From JADKIH01 sp031385005 (GTDB lineage Bacteria > Bacteroidota > Bacteroidia > AKYH767-A > 2013-40CM-41-45), in contig JANNBB010000052.1 of the NCBI GenBank assembly GCA_031385005.1, positions 1 through 64,000 of the forward strand: a stretch of DNA of 64,000 nt, in the 5' to 3' direction. Position numbers and translations under genes: made by a program. A model generated the notes under the pieces. That model searched no databases. It saw nothing but the letters and a program-made list of their open reading frames with translations, and was not told the origin of the DNA. Position 1 is the first letter of the stretch; each line of letters opens with the position of its first letter. Of this stretch, positions 27,707-35,738 are shown piece by piece.

Positions 27707-28100
27707 ATATAGAATGTATGGCAATGTGTGGAAATGGGCTGGAGAGTTTAGGACGACCGAAAAAAATATCGGTGTTGATCCGGTAAAAATCAATGTTTCT
27801 CTGAAGCAGCTTAATGAGGATGGTTTATTTTGGATATCCAATAACACTTATACTGCAGATGAAATGGCGATACGCTATAAACATGCAATAGTTAATATAC
27901 ATTGCTTTGTAAATGGAAATGGCCGTCATTCACGCCTGATCGCTGATTTAATAATAAACAAAATTTATTCTAAGCCCGTTTTCAGTTGGGGACGATTGAA
28001 CCCTGGCAATAAGAATATAGCAAGAGGTAATTACTTACAAGCCCTCAAAGAAGCGGATAAAGGGAGAATAAAGTCACTGATTGATTTTGCAAAATCGTAA
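27697..28100 (+). pseudogene. Broken mobile mystery protein B (Fic domain), N-terminus deleted
   Basis: The expected B start is still visible: ATG at 27697 inside the end of gene A, reading MGLNIE and then running out of frame to a stop at 27784-27786. From 27714 another frame encodes 128 residues of B (MYGNVWKWAGEF onward) with an intact Fic motif HCFVNGNGRHSR (His63, Arg71, Arg74). B proteins are normally about 200 aa, so roughly 60-70 N-terminal residues were deleted, with a frameshift, at about 27712-27716. A shorter protein could start at ATG 27714, but no intact toxin is encoded. Confidence 0.8.
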
Positions 28101-28155
28101 TGTTAACAAATGGAGTACGGGTAATCCTGCACAGCGTGATAAAAAAGATTAGCGA

Positions 28156-28767
28156 TTATTGAACTACAATTTTTTTATTAATAATAGTTTCGCCATTATT
28201 AAATTCCAGAAAATAAGTGCCTTTAAAAACACTACTTAATTCAATATCTGATTTCGAATTTAAAATAACAGACTGATAAATTAATTTCCCTTGTAAATTG
28301 CGAACCTCTAATTTACAATTTTTGGTAATTAGTGAATTATCAATTTCAAATTGAAATTTTCCACAGGAAGGGTTTGGATAAACAGAAGAAAAATTAATAA
28401 GTGATGTATTGTTAAGTAATCCGGTAACTGCAGAAACAATTATGCTTCCTGTTTCGCCATGCGGGGAAGCAGGATGGCAATCGTAATTGTAGGTTCCGGG
28501 AACATTTACTACATATTCAAACGATTGATTGTTTACATCAATAGGAGCATTGAACAGGGGAGCCCCATTGGGTATATAAGTGGAATTAATTGGTCCGACA
28601 ATGTGATTTCCTGCTACCCACGTCCAACGAATTGTATCCCCAACTACACAATTAAATGTCTCCGGTAAAAAATGTAAAGGAGTATTCTGGCAAGTAACAA
28701 TATGAACGTTAGCCTTAGCTGTATTGATTATTATTGCTAATGAAATAAATGAAATTAAATGCTTCAT
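28156..28767 (-). CDS. Secreted cupredoxin with T9SS sorting domain
   Basis: A 203-residue protein with a signal peptide (ends near TAKA), a plastocyanin/azurin-like domain to about residue 112 and a T9SS type A domain (SVYPNPSCGKFQFEI, FKGTYFLEF, IINKKIVVQ). The copper site can be partly placed: His55 (AGNHIVGP) and Cys97 in YNYDCHPASPHGETG. In standard plastocyanins the Cys is followed by a His three residues on and a Met further along; here positions +3 and +8 are Ala and Glu, while His98 and His103 lie nearby. It is probably an exported blue or blue-like copper protein, but the ligand set needs to be determined. Confidence 0.75.
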   Translation of the reverse strand: MKHLISFISLAIIINTAKANVHIVTCQNTPLHFLPETFNCVVGDTIRWTWVAGNHIVGPINSTYIPNGAPLFNAPIDVNNQSFEYVVNVPGTYNYDCHPASPHGETGSIIVSAVTGLLNNTSLINFSSVYPNPSCGKFQFEIDNSLITKNCKLEVRNLQGKLIYQSVILNSKSDIELSSVFKGTYFLEFNNGETIINKKIVVQ

Positions 28768-28910
28768 GATTTATCAATTATGTTTTTAAATAAAATGTTT
28801 GAACTTTTCCTTGTGTTTTTTTTAAATAATAGAATTCTCCCCGATTCTGCATTCCATATGTAATTGTAATGCTTTTTTAGGTATTATCATACTATTATGA
28901 TTTAAATGTT

Positions 28911-28938
28911 TAGATTTGAATTACTTTTAAAAGTAATT
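28911..28938 (+). promoter_or_regulatory. Promoter -7 box followed by a 20-bp perfect palindrome
   Basis: TAGATTTG (28911-28918) fits TAnnTTTG exactly. It is followed at once by the perfect palindrome AATTACTTTTAAAAGTAATT (28919-28938), which ends 5 bp before the ATG at 28944. The palindrome lies across the expected transcription start, which suits an operator or a 5' mRNA hairpin. Confidence 0.55.
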
Positions 28939-28943
28939 TTAAC

Positions 28944-31631
28944 ATGAAATTTATTTTCTTTACTTATTTCTCTCTTTTATTTTCATGCTATCCTTCCTTT
29001 TCACAGGTAATTAACTGGCAGCTTACAATCGGAGGAAGTGGAAGTGAATATCCCGGAAAAATAATTCAAACCAACGATGGTGGATTTTTAATCGGCGGCA
29101 CATCGGATTCCAATATCTCCGGAGACAAGACAGAAAACAGTAAGGGCTCTACCGACTATTGGATTATCAAAACCGATATTTCTAGAAACATACAATGGCA
29201 GAAAACCATAGGAGGTGATTACGGCGAAATTCTAAATGATGTTAAACAAACCAACGATGGCGGATTTATTCTTGCCGGGATTTCTTACTCAAACATTTCC
29301 GGTGATAAAACTGAAAACTGTCTTGGACAACGCGATTTCTGGATTGTAAAAACCGATTCTCTGGGAAATATTCTTTGGCAAAACACAATCGGGGGAAATT
29401 ATACGGATGAGGTAAAATCTGTTCTGCAAACTTCGGACGGCGGTTACATATTCGGAGGGTATTCCGATTCAAATATTTCCGGTGATAAATCAGAAAACTG
29501 CATAGGTTTTTACGATTACTGGATTGTAAAAACAGATTCCAACGGAAATATTGTTTGGCAAAATACTATTGGAGGAGATCAATATGATAATTTGTCTTCA
29601 GTTTGTCAGACAATGGATGGAGGTTATTTGCTCGGAGGATCATCCGAATCTCACATAACCGGTGACAAAACAGAAAACAACAAAGGAGGCTCGGATTACT
29701 GGATACTGAAAATTGATTCGTCCGGAAATATTCTCTGGCAAAATACCATTGGAGGAACCGGTTATGATTACCTGACTTCCTTTTTTCAAACAATGGATGG
29801 TGGCTTTATTCTTGGCGGTTATTCTGAATCAAACATTTCATTTGATAAATCAGAAAACAGTCAGGGAAATTACGACTACTGGATTGTCAAAACAGATTCT
29901 CTGGGAAATACATTATGGCAGAATACAATCGGAGGAGATCAGGACGATGAACTTATATCACTTCAGCCAACAGGGGATGGTGGTTTTTTTCTTGGTGGAT
30001 ATTCTCTTTCTGGTGTACTGGGCGATAAAAATAATAATTCCCGTGGCGGCGTGGATTTCTGGGTTTTAAAAACGGACTCTGTAGGCAATATTGCATGGCA
30101 AAATTCTTTTGGCGGAAGTAATTTCGATTACCTGAATTCGGCAATACAAACCAACAACGGGGAATTTATTTTATGCGGAAGCTCTTTATCGCCTGTCTCA
30201 GGAGACAAATCTGCTATTAGTAAAGGAAATTATGATTTTTGGATAGTAAATATTACGGAAAAATTTAATCGGATAACAGGAAAATTATTTATTGATTTAA
30301 ACAGCAACCAGGTTCATGACAACAACGAACATTATCTGATTAATCACCCGGTGTATGACTCCAATTCAGGAAGACACGATTTTTCGCAATCCGGAGGTAT
30401 TTATTCCGTGTCAACTCTTGATTCGGGAACATTTAATGCACACCCGGGTTCACTGGCTCATTTTTCACCTTCTCCGGCGCAATTCATTGATTTTATTTCC
30501 GGGTTCAATGAAACGGATTCGCTGAATGACTTTGCATTTCAACCCACAGGTATTAACAATGATTTACAAATTACAATCACTCCTGTCTCAGCGTTTCGAC
30601 CGGGCTTTAACGCTTCATACAAAATCCATTACAGAAATATAGGAACGACGGTGCTTACAGGAACTATTATATTTTATCCCGATAGCGGACTTACTTATAT
30701 TAATTCAACAGTAATCCCGAACAGCATTTCTGTTGATTCCATTGTATGGCTAACAGCTGTTTTAAATCCTTTTGATGAAGGAGACATTTTAGTAACCCTA
30801 AATATTAATCAAGGTATATTAATCGGATCGACATTAAATTCATTAGTGAAAATTCAACCTGTAACCGGTGATGCTACTCCTGGGAATAACTTTGCATCCT
30901 GGGAAGTACCAGTGACCGGATCATTCGACCCCAATGATATTTTAGTCAATCGATCTTCTATAGAAACAACAGAATTACTTTCGCCACCCTTCCTGGATTA
31001 CATTATTCGTTTTCAGAATACCGGCAACGATACTGCTTTTACAGTTATCGTCAATAATCCCCTGCCCGATAAAGCCGACCTTTTAACTTTTGAGTTTGTC
31101 GAATCCTCACATCCTGTTTCGATTAATTTCCCGAATCAAAATAATCTCCTGTGGTTTACATTTAATAATATCCTTCTTCCCGATTCCTCCACCGATGAAC
31201 TTAACAGTCATGGTTATCTAAGATACAGAATTAAACCTATTTCATCCTTGGTTGCCGGTGATTCAATATTAAATAATGCAAATATTTATTTTGATTTTAA
31301 TAATCCTGTCGTGACGAATACAGCATTTACAAATATCATACTTCCAGTATCGCTTTTTGAAGCAAAAAGTGAATTTGAATTTACCATTTCGCCCAATCCT
31401 GCAACAACGGAAAGCACTCTGTCATTCCACCTTACTCATTCAAAAAGAATATTCGTTGAGCTTTTTAATTCCCTTGGGATGAAAGTTCTGACAATTGGAA
31501 CCAATGTTCTGCCTCCGGGAATAAACGAAATAAAGTTACCATTAACCGACCTTCAGGAAGGGATCTATCAACTTAGGATTTCTTCCGAGAAACAAGCGTG
31601 CTCCGGAATACTGGTAAAGCTGAAGTATTGA
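28944..31631 (+). CDS. T9SS cargo protein with seven exact 60-residue repeats
   Basis: An 895-residue secreted protein (signal peptide ends near PSFSQ). From residue 25 to about 444 there are seven repeats of exactly 60 residues, with Trp at 25, 85, 145, 205, 265, 325 and 385 and no indels. Each holds ...GGDQ..., QTxDGGFxLGGxSxS, GDKxENxxG, DYWIxKTDSxGNIxWQ. Seven blades of this size strongly suggest a seven-bladed beta-propeller. Next comes an SdrD B-like Ca-binding unit (GKLFIDLNSNQVHDNNE), a CARDB/DUF11-like region, a DUF7619-like domain (GSFDPNDILVN...YIIRFQNTGND), and a T9SS type A domain (FTISPNPATTESTLSF). The surface ligand is unknown. Confidence 0.88.
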   Translation: MKFIFFTYFSLLFSCYPSFSQVINWQLTIGGSGSEYPGKIIQTNDGGFLIGGTSDSNISGDKTENSKGSTDYWIIKTDISRNIQWQKTIGGDYGEILNDVKQTNDGGFILAGISYSNISGDKTENCLGQRDFWIVKTDSLGNILWQNTIGGNYTDEVKSVLQTSDGGYIFGGYSDSNISGDKSENCIGFYDYWIVKTDSNGNIVWQNTIGGDQYDNLSSVCQTMDGGYLLGGSSESHITGDKTENNKGGSDYWILKIDSSGNILWQNTIGGTGYDYLTSFFQTMDGGFILGGYSESNISFDKSENSQGNYDYWIVKTDSLGNTLWQNTIGGDQDDELISLQPTGDGGFFLGGYSLSGVLGDKNNNSRGGVDFWVLKTDSVGNIAWQNSFGGSNFDYLNSAIQTNNGEFILCGSSLSPVSGDKSAISKGNYDFWIVNITEKFNRITGKLFIDLNSNQVHDNNEHYLINHPVYDSNSGRHDFSQSGGIYSVSTLDSGTFNAHPGSLAHFSPSPAQFIDFISGFNETDSLNDFAFQPTGINNDLQITITPVSAFRPGFNASYKIHYRNIGTTVLTGTIIFYPDSGLTYINSTVIPNSISVDSIVWLTAVLNPFDEGDILVTLNINQGILIGSTLNSLVKIQPVTGDATPGNNFASWEVPVTGSFDPNDILVNRSSIETTELLSPPFLDYIIRFQNTGNDTAFTVIVNNPLPDKADLLTFEFVESSHPVSINFPNQNNLLWFTFNNILLPDSSTDELNSHGYLRYRIKPISSLVAGDSILNNANIYFDFNNPVVTNTAFTNIILPVSLFEAKSEFEFTISPNPATTESTLSFHLTHSKRIFVELFNSLGMKVLTIGTNVLPPGINEIKLPLTDLQEGIYQLRISSEKQACSGILVKLKY

Positions 31632-32078
31632 AATTACGTTTCTTTTACTGCATGTATATTCTCTTAATGCAAGATTTTCTTATCAGTAACCTAAAATAAA
31701 GTTTATTTCTAATGCACTTCGCGCTGTGCAGGAGTGTATCCTGACGTATCTTTTGTTGTATAAAAGATAATTCAGGACACCCTCCTTCTAAGCAATATCT
31801 GTGCTTTATTTGTTAATGATAAGGAATTCCCTCACAGCGGGTTTCCGGAGAAATGACGTTGTAATAGGAAGGGAAAAGGCATCGGCTAAAAGCTACTTGC
31901 AGCAAGACTGCCAACCGACTTTCATTTATTTAAACATTATTTACTGTTTGCTCTTATCAAAAGCTCTGTTGATTTTTGTATTTATAAATATTTACATTCC
32001 AACTAATTCACAAAAAACGACTTTCTACACCGACGCTACAACTAATTTTATCTATGACACTGTCACAAATTGGAACCT
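31632..32078. other. Gene-poor gap with repeat element
   Basis: No convincing gene. A 105-codon plus-strand frame from 31801 is treated as spurious. The middle holds a long imperfect hairpin and repeat arm (separate entry), and the last part (32011-32078) is the left copy of a duplicated stretch that recurs at 32617. Confidence 0.5.
31730..31850. repeat. Palindromic repeat family, copy A
   Basis: A hairpin at 31730-31786 (AGGAGTGTATCCTG ... CAGGACACCCTCCT, 12 of 14 matched, with an inner ATCTTTT/AAAAGAT stem) leads into an arm of the form ATCTGTGCTTTATTTGTTAA around 31797-31816. The same arm occurs at 34391, 35272 and 41933. This marks a member of a dispersed intergenic repeat family confined to the accessory region. 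Confidence 0.65.
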
Positions 32079-32587
32079 ATGCAAATCCAAAAAATTGAAA
32101 CCAAGATATTTGAGATAAGAAGGCAAAAGGTAATGCTAGACTTTGATCTTTCTGAAATGTATGAAGTTGAAAACAGGTCACTCAAGCAGTCAGAAAAAAG
32201 AACATTGACCGATTCCCGAATGACTTCATGTTTCAGCTTACAAAAAATGAATGGCAGGAGGTTATCACAAATTGTGATAACCTCCTGCCCCAAGGAGTGA
32301 AGTTTAGTCCCGCAACACCATTTGCATTTACTGAACAAGGAGTTTCAATGCTATCAAGTGTTTTGAAAAGTAAAAAAGCAATACAGGTGAATATTGCCAT
32401 AATGAGAGCTTTCGTTCTAATACGGCAGTACGCTTTGAGCCATAAAGATTTATCAGAAAAATTGAAAGAGTTGGAAACAAGGTATAACAAGCAGTTCAAA
32501 GATGTTTACGAGGCAATAAATTATTTGCTCCAAAAGGATAAAAAAGCATCGGATCAAAAAGACAGGAAACGGATAGGGTACAAATAA
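32079..32587 (+). pseudogene. ORF6N-domain protein, frameshifted (copy 1)
   Basis: Beginning at ATG 32079 the frame reads KIFEIRRQKVMLDFDLSEMY, a clear ORF6N start (phage/anti-repressor-like DNA-binding domain). After VENRSLKQ the frame is lost; the rest continues in another frame as FMFQLTKNEWQEV, FAFTEQGVSMLSSVL, KAIQVNIAIMRAFVLIRQ and a coiled C-terminus ending at 32587. The break is at CTCAAGCAGTC near 32180, where family members suggest a lost 4-bp CAAG unit. With the frame restored it would be about 170 residues, so the original gene was nearly complete. Confidence 0.8.
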
Positions 32588-32684
32588 CTAAATTCGCACC
32601 GGTAGTAAATAGTCTTCAAAAAACGGGTTTCTACACCGGTGCCACTGCTAATTTTATCTATGACACCGTCACAAATTGAAACCT

Positions 32685-32978
32685 ATGCATATCACAAAAA
32701 TTAAAACGAAGATTTATGAAATCAGAGGGCTGAAAATTATGCTTGATTTCGACCTGGCCGACCTCTATGAAACGGAAACAAAAAGATTAAAGGAGGCGGT
32801 AAGGACTAACATTAAAAGGTTTCCACCGGACTTTATGTTTGAACTTACTCTGAAAGAGTTTGAAAGATTGAGGACGCAAATTGCGTCCTCAAAATAGGGC
32901 GGTACCAGATATCTTCCTTTTGTATTTACCGAGCAGGGAATTGCCATGCTTTCCGGCGTTAAATTCCGAACTACTTAG
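32685..32978 (+). pseudogene. ORF6N-domain protein, stop-interrupted and truncated (copy 2)
   Basis: From ATG 32685 the frame reads KIYEIRGLKIMLDFDLADLY and FPPDFMFELTLKEFERL, then meets TAG at 32895-32897. The same frame continues as GGTRYLPFVFTEQGIAMLSG before a terminal TAG at 32976-32978, so a single nonsense codon splits an otherwise normal N-terminal domain. The C-terminal half after MLSG is missing. It is paralogous to copy 1. Confidence 0.82.
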
Positions 32979-33054
32979 ATAAATAAATTTTTAATTTTCT
33001 AAATATTATTTATCTTTATAATAAATAATAAGTACCACCTTAAATTTTTTACAT

Positions 33055-34059
33055 ATGAGAAAATTGCTAATTATTTTTGCATTTATTCTTTCGCAAAAAT
33101 CTTTTGCCCAATTTACAATTACATCCCAGCAATTTCTTTCTGATGGCGACTCCATTTATGAGTCATTGCTGGATACAACAAATTTTAATCCAGGCAATAG
33201 TGGGATGAATGTCTTGTGGGATTACTCGAGTGTTAACGTAAATTATTATAACAGTAGACTGTTTCGTTATGGTAACACAACTAATCCCCCACTTGCTAAT
33301 TTTTCTGGTCTGCAGGCAAATACCTTTGGGGGTTTTTATTCAAACTATTACTATTTTGATAGTACAAATTTTAATTACGTTGGCTATAATACTTACGATA
33401 CGCATTTATGGGGAAGCAGTGAATCGTTCACCGATAATATGTTAATGCTGAAGTCGCCATTTCAATACCTGGATAGTTTTACAGATAATTTTTCCGGAAC
33501 CTACCAGTCTCACTATTCTGGTGGTAGTGGAAGTGGAAATATTTATGGAATTATAACAAAGACATATGACGCTTATGGCGAATTGAGATTGCCATGGGCA
33601 AATTATTCGAATGTTGCACGATTGCAGGTAACTATTGTATATACGGATAATATAGGAAACCCCATTAATGTAAACTCAGGATATGAATGGTATGAAGAAA
33701 ACACACATGCTTTTATCTTATCGTATACTTATAATGCTACAACCAATTCCGGAAAATCACTTATAGCACAATCAAATAATCCTATTAATGGAATTGAAAT
33801 TCCCAATCAACTAAATCAACTTACTATTTATCCCAATCCAGCGAATGGAAAATTTCAAATTGAAATTCCGGAAAAACTATCTAATGAAAAAAATATTTTT
33901 ATTAAAATTTTTGATGTTATGGGAAAATGTATTTTTAAAAATACCTTTGATTCACAAAACAATTCTGCTTTAATTAATACAAACTTTTCAAATGGAATTT
34001 ATACAGTTGTTTTAGGAAATGAAAATGTTTTATTTAAGAATAAACTAGTTGTTTACTGA
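33055..34059 (+). CDS. T9SS-exported protein of unknown function
   Basis: A 334-residue protein with a clear signal peptide (LLIIFAFILSQKSFAQ). The mature domain (residues ~20-235) is beta-rich with many aromatic residues (NVLWDYSSVNVNYYNS, SGYEWYEENTHAFILSYTY) and recalls other Bacteroidota surface proteins in which a variable region precedes the sorting domain. The T9SS type A domain is at the end (LTIYPNPANGKFQIEI, NGIYTVVLGNENVLFKNKL). No enzymatic motif is recognised. It has no operon partner: a pseudogene lies upstream and a repeat-rich gap downstream. Confidence 0.8.
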   Translation: MRKLLIIFAFILSQKSFAQFTITSQQFLSDGDSIYESLLDTTNFNPGNSGMNVLWDYSSVNVNYYNSRLFRYGNTTNPPLANFSGLQANTFGGFYSNYYYFDSTNFNYVGYNTYDTHLWGSSESFTDNMLMLKSPFQYLDSFTDNFSGTYQSHYSGGSGSGNIYGIITKTYDAYGELRLPWANYSNVARLQVTIVYTDNIGNPINVNSGYEWYEENTHAFILSYTYNATTNSGKSLIAQSNNPINGIEIPNQLNQLTIYPNPANGKFQIEIPEKLSNEKNIFIKIFDVMGKCIFKNTFDSQNNSALINTNFSNGIYTVVLGNENVLFKNKLVVY

Positions 34060-34130
34060 AATAAAAAAATCTAATAAAGAATAACTTCCGGCAGTTTTTG
34101 AATTCTTTCCCCCCGCACTATAGAATTTCC

Positions 34131-34290
34131 TTATAAATTACCTATAAATAAATTAAGATTCTTCGAAGTATCGATAGCTTTCGGGATCAAAATCCTTTTT
34201 TTGGAAAAATGGAATTCCAATCCGCCGTTAATGGCTTACGATTAACAATACGTTTGGAGTGCGCAACAGTGATTAAAATCCTGCACAGCG
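34131..34290. repeat. Palindromic repeat family, long form (copy B1)
   Basis: Begins with the left arm ATTTCCTTATAAATTACCTA and continues through CCGTTAATGGCTTACGATTA and ACAATACGTTTGG to CAGTGATTAAAATCCTGCAC. The same order of blocks is found at 41570-41720, so this is a 150-160 bp element with two nearly full copies here. Confidence 0.65.
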
Positions 34291-34438
34291 GGCAGTTGCA
34301 ATCTGATCAATCCACTGTGCAGGACTTCCTTATAACTCACCTATAAAAAAATTAAGATGCTCCGAAGGTTTTCAAAATCCTTCAAAGCATCTTCTGTGTT
34401 TTATTGGTGAATTATAAGATAATGTTACGCAGCGATAT
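34280..34438. repeat. Palindromic repeat family, most complete copy (B2)
   Basis: A CCTGCACAGCGG / CCACTGTGCAGG inverted repeat (34280-34323, 11 of 12) abuts a ~125-bp imperfect palindrome (34312-34438). The central stem pairs AAGATGCTCCGAAGG with CCTTCAAAGCATCTT, and the outer arms pair CTTATAACTCACCTATAAAA with TTTTATTGGTGAATTATAAG. As RNA or single-stranded DNA it could fold almost end to end. Confidence 0.75.
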
Positions 34439-34536
34439 TTCCTAACAAAATTTGGATTTGACTAAGAATATAGAATTCACCGAGCAGGATCAAATAGATT
34501 CCCATTTCAATAATAAATGAGACTGTATATGTTAAA

Positions 34537-34869
34537 TCACATCAGTTTTTTGATATGCTCCAAAAGAATAGGTAGGTCTTCTTTTATAGTAGCATAAATT
34601 GTGTTCATCGAAACACCGAAATATTCATGAGATAATTTGTTTCTCATGTCCTTCATGAGCTGCCATTCAATTTGTGGATTTGCTGTTTTAAAATCAATAC
34701 TAATTTTTGATGCAGCTTCTCCAATTATTTCGAACCGTCTGATTACTCCATCCTGCACAAGAATATTATTAGAAAACTCGAATTCGCTCATGCCTCTTAC
34801 ATGCTGATAAATAATATTGATAGATTCGGAAATATCTTCCAAATAAACTTTATCTTCTCTTAAATTCAT
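34537..34869 (-). CDS. hepT: HepT-like toxin RNase
   Basis: A 110-residue all-helical HEPN protein (DUF86). The RX4HXY motif is intact as RNKLSHEY (Arg76, His81, Tyr83). HepT is the toxin of the HepT-MntA system and cleaves RNA as a dimer until AMPylated by MntA at the motif Tyr. The mntA gene is upstream and overlaps by 4 bp (ATGA), as expected for a translationally coupled toxin-antitoxin pair. The module lies inside the repeat-rich accessory region. Confidence 0.9.
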   Translation of the reverse strand: MNLREDKVYLEDISESINIIYQHVRGMSEFEFSNNILVQDGVIRRFEIIGEAASKISIDFKTANPQIEWQLMKDMRNKLSHEYFGVSMNTIYATIKEDLPILLEHIKKLM

Positions 34870-35147
34870 AAAATAGAAATTGCTTCTGCCAATACACGTT
34901 CACGAATAGAGGGTTTGATAGCTTTGTACTCAACTAAATCTACTTTTTTTAAAGTTGATTCGGACAATTCACGCTCCAGTTTAAGAAATTGAAACAATGT
35001 AAATTTTTCAGAAGTTTCTATTAAAAGATCAACATCACTGCTTTCAGTTTGTTCATTCCTTGAATAAGAACCAAAAACAGAGGCTCGTTTAATCGGGTAA
35101 TTTTTAAGTACAATAAGAATTCGTGTCTTGATTATATCAAAGTTCAT
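34866..35147 (-). CDS. mntA: MntA-like nucleotidyltransferase antitoxin
   Basis: A 93-residue minimal nucleotidyltransferase. The GSX10DXD signature is complete: GSYSRNEQTESSDVDLLIE (Gly26, Ser27, Asp38, Asp40). In characterised systems MntA neutralises HepT by AMPylating it. It is the first gene of the two-gene unit and its stop overlaps the hepT start. The promoter should lie in the repeat-bearing gap upstream, at 35148 and beyond. Confidence 0.9.
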   Translation of the reverse strand: MNFDIIKTRILIVLKNYPIKRASVFGSYSRNEQTESSDVDLLIETSEKFTLFQFLKLERELSESTLKKVDLVEYKAIKPSIRERVLAEAISIL

Positions 35148-35187
35148 AATAGGTAAAGATAATAATAAATTAAATTATCACGTTGTG

Positions 35188-35340
35188 AAGGATTTCCTTG
35201 TAACCTACCTGTAAAATTAATAGATTGTTTCACAGGAATTTGAAACCGATAACTAGCGGTTCCTTCGAGGCATTATCTGTTTTTTATTGTTTTATGATAA
35301 GTAAATCCTACGCAGAATGTGAAAGCAAAAAAATCCTGTC
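35188..35340. repeat. Palindromic repeat family, copy C
   Basis: GGATTTCCTTGTAACCTACC (35190) pairs loosely with GTTTTATGATAAGTAAATCC (35289-35308), with GAGGCATTATCTG as right-arm core. The element continues through TGTGAAAGCAAAAAAATCCT into the tandem repeat at 35368. The same continuation exists at 37645-37815, so palindrome plus tail behaves as one composite unit. Together with the tandem repeat, it fills most of the gap from 35148 to hipB; the remaining 35551-35688 is AT-rich without a visible feature. Confidence 0.65.
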
Positions 35341-35367
35341 TTACTTCCTTATTTTACTATTGATGGT

Positions 35368-35550
35368 ATTTGGAAAGTAAGTCGTAGTCCGCGCGGATAG
35401 ATGTCCGTTCATTTAATCAAAGGAACTACTCGCGCTTAGACTACTCCGAGCGGGGGTGTTATTTGGAACGTAAGTCGTAGTCCGCGCGGATAGATGTCTG
35501 TTCACTTAATCAATGGAACTACTCGCGCTTTGACTACTCCGAGCAGGGGA
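35368..35550. repeat. Two 93-bp direct tandem repeats with internal hairpin
   Basis: Unit 1 (35368-35460) and unit 2 (35461-35550) each run from ATTTGGAA through GTCGTAGTCCGCGCGGATAG to GACTACTCCGAGC, with only a handful of differences. Within each, GTAGTCCGCGCG faces CGCGCTTAGACTAC (or CGCGCTTTGACTAC), forming a stem. An internally deleted third copy is at 37751-37815. No gene is encoded. Confidence 0.75.
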
Positions 35551-35688
35551 GATTTAGCGCTAGACGAAGAAACTAACAGATCAAAGAAGTACAACTAAAA
35601 CAACCGGTGCTAAATATCAAAATATACGCGAGTTAATATTTTTAATCAATTGATATGCAATAATATACATTTTAAGTGTAATTATAGT

Positions 35689-35735
35689 GTTTACTATTAT
35701 AAACGTTAAGTATATATTTGTATATAATAGTAAAC
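35689..35735. promoter_or_regulatory. HipB-type operator: perfect inverted repeat around the promoter
   Basis: GTTTACTATTATA (35689-35701) and TATAATAGTAAAC (35723-35735) are a perfect 13-bp inverted repeat with a 21-bp spacer. The spacer holds TATATTTG (35713-35720), a perfect TAnnTTTG -7 box. The hipB ATG is at 35739, so a dimer or tetramer bound across both arms would block transcription of hipBA. Confidence 0.75.
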
Positions 35736-35738
35736 ATT

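Larger units (their letters stand above)
32011..32978 (+). repeat. Tandem duplication containing two decayed ORF6N genes
   Basis: A block starting CAAAAAACG at 32011 (running on to TTCTACACCG) recurs at 32617, 606 bp away. The copies share about 60 bp of 5' leader (TTTTATCTATGACACTGTCA vs ...ACACCGTCA) and the beginning of the same protein, but differ by many substitutions, so the duplication or double insertion is not recent. Confidence 0.75.
34060..34536. other. Repeat-filled intergenic gap
   Basis: No gene is seen. It is largely occupied by two adjacent members of the dispersed palindromic repeat family, listed separately, plus a short AT-rich tail before the end of hepT. Confidence 0.6.

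Noticed and set aside
29016..30120. Regular 180-bp periodicity that might suggest a CRISPR or tandem satellite.
   Set aside because: The periods are translated in frame as a 60-residue repeat of a T9SS protein; there is no spacer/repeat structure.
31801..32118. A 105-codon plus-strand frame between the propeller gene and ORF6N copy 1.
   Set aside because: Runs through repeat DNA and the ORF6N leader; composition is not protein-like.
35368..35550. 93-bp direct repeats as a CRISPR array.
   Set aside because: Only two adjacent units with no spacers of uniform length, and no cas genes in the window.
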